This document shows positions 62,881-64,000 of a DNA stretch of 64,000 nt, piece after piece. A program made the translations under genes and the position numbers. Position 1 is the first letter of the stretch, and every line of letters starts with the position of its first letter. Origin of the DNA: Antitrichia curtipendula (taxonomy: Eukaryota; Streptophyta; Bryopsida; Hypnales; Leucodontaceae). The notes beneath the pieces were generated by a model. It was not told the DNA's origin. It worked only from the letters and a program-made list of their open reading frames with translations, and ran no database searches. The stretch is taken from positions 22,834,696-22,898,695 of the forward strand of contig OX579638.1 in assembly GCA_951230915.1 (NCBI GenBank), written 5' to 3'.

Positions 62881-63826
62881 GAGGTATGTACAATACTGAC
62901 AATCTGTTGTGATTGGTATTTCAATTTTTGCTGCGACCAGTTATCTTATTTTATTTTGATCAGTTGGTGCGGTCAATGCTGTGATAGGTGCTCGGTTTGT
63001 GGGTGCAATCGGCGTTGTGCGATTGGTGGTGCAATTGGCGCTACTGATCAATTGGTGTTGTGCGATAGTGCCAGCCTGTTGCTGTGCAATCCGTGGTGCA
63101 AGCAAATCGATTTTAGGGTGGTGCAAACTGGTTTGTCTGTTGGCTCGCAAGTATGAATCAAACCTTGCTCCATTTTTTTTTCATTTTTTTTTTTGCTTTT
63201 TTTGCTTTTTTTGCTTACATTGCATTTGCTCAATGTAGGTTTGGTAATGTTTGTTTTTATGTGCATTTTATCATCTTTTTGCAGTTTTTTTTACTGTGAC
63301 TGCAAGTTTCATCTCTGTGCTCATAGGTAAGATTTGAACCTTAGTCAATTTTTGTTTGCTTTTGTGGGGTGTAGGCTTCATAGTGCATTTGTTCAATGTG
63401 GGTTGTTGTAATGCTGGATTTTTTGTGCATTTGCTATTCTTGTCATTTGTTGTTTTGCTTGATTTGTTTAATGGCCTCATATATTTGAAGTGATTTATAT
63501 TCATTATTATGCCTATGATCTGTGACAGATTTGGGTGGAGATTAGACTTTCAGTGTTGCAACTTGGGCTGATTAAGGTATGTGTCTTCTACTCTTCCCTT
63601 CCCTTTCTTTGTTTTTTTGTAATTTTTTTTGGGTGTTTGCTTGTTAATGCATGGTTTGGGTGTTCATTTGTTAAATGCTACATTTTGGGCTGAATTGTAT
63701 TTTCACCTTACCCTATTTTTTTGGTGTGTTTGCTTTATTCTAATTTTTTTTATTGTCTAGGGTTTAGAGTGCATTTGTTCAATCTTTGTTGTCCTAATGC
63801 TATGTTCTGGTGTACTATAGGGAGTC
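62881..63826. repeat. Degenerate units GTGCATTTGTTCAATGT
   Basis: The phrase TGCATTTG(C/T)TCAATGT...TTGTTGTAATGCT occurs near 63220, 63390 and 63770, with a weaker copy near 63665, each followed by GGTTTGG or TGTGCATTT words. This looks like a decayed repeat array, possibly the intron-rich 5' region of the frame starting at 63827. An acceptor-like TACTATAG lies at 63813-63820. Confidence 0.4.
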
Positions 63827-64000
63827 ATGGCAAAACGGCAGGAGTCCCTGAGGGATCATTTTTTTGCCAAGTCCTATGAAAATAATGCCATTGATTTGGC
63901 ATCTGAAACCTCTAAGTCCTCTGAAAATCAGAGCTCTCCCTTGGATCAGCCTCCCCCTTCACAAGCTGAAATTGCCCAAAGTATTTGGAAAGATCAATGA
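63827..64000 (+). CDS. N-terminal frame, possibly of a hAT-like transposase gene
   Basis: ATG at 63827 opens a frame of 57 residues that reaches TGA exactly at the window's last base. It begins MAKRQESLRDHFF, similar in style to the KRQ.SL..FF start of some zinc-finger/hAT transposase-like proteins (from memory), and continues Ser- and Gln-rich. An AG (63819-63820) just upstream could be a splice acceptor. Whether the TGA is a true stop or part of an intron beyond the window cannot be seen. Confidence 0.3.
   Translation: MAKRQESLRDHFFAKSYENNAIDLASETSKSSENQSSPLDQPPPSQAEIAQSIWKDQ

Overview
The window looks like nuclear DNA of a plant-lineage eukaryote (streptophyte), more likely a bryophyte, lycophyte, fern or charophyte alga than a flowering plant. 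Genes are split by spliceosomal introns. There is a plant-type Golgi glycosyltransferase, and the repeats are of plant kinds: hAT, MULE-like, CACTA-type, Stowaway-type, Copia-type solo LTR and Ty3/gypsy relics. The species cannot be fixed from sequence alone. A run of 200 Ns at 37025-37224 is an assembly gap.

Layout. 1-8.1 kb is repeat-rich: a TTAA-flanked element interrupted by a hAT-like MITE, a CACTA-type fold-back with a 3-bp target duplication, a solo LTR and a decayed MULE-like transposase on the minus strand. 9.6-16.1 kb holds a well-preserved nine-exon minus-strand gene for a 963-residue type II membrane protein with two GT-A-like glycosyltransferase modules; its exons are GC-rich. 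18.5-19.1 kb is a 578-bp near-perfect palindrome. 20.6-23.8 kb is a hAT transposase gene, complete in outline but with two in-frame stops. 25.3-29.5 kb carries three ~0.9-kb elements with TTAA target duplications, one inserted into another. 29.5-32.8 kb is very AT-rich with nothing recognisable.

32.8-52.6 kb is an AT-rich coding block. Two low-complexity open frames (32.8 and 36.4 kb) are followed, after the gap and more TTAA elements, by at least 12 exons (44833-52560) of a four-domain voltage-gated cation channel. Domains II, III and IV and the C-terminal tail with an IQ-like motif are visible. Domain I is not; the first visible exon reads as the I-II linker, so domain I should lie upstream, perhaps in the gap. 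The visible selectivity-filter residues are E, D and D. Flowering plants are reported to lack this channel class, which makes this the most notable gene here. Its exons are far more AT-rich than those of the glycosyltransferase, so horizontal origin is worth testing. Repeat families shared by both sides of the gene argue against contamination.

53-64 kb is mostly non-coding: AT microsatellites, small TIR elements, a Ty3/gypsy pol relic (59.6-60.7 kb), a GCGA-rich tract, and at the very end the start of a possible transposase-like gene. No operon-like logic links the genes: the glycosyltransferase and the channel look like independent host genes in a transposon-dense stretch. No tRNA, rRNA or CRISPR array was found. 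Exon borders were worked out by hand from GT/AG sites and reading phase.
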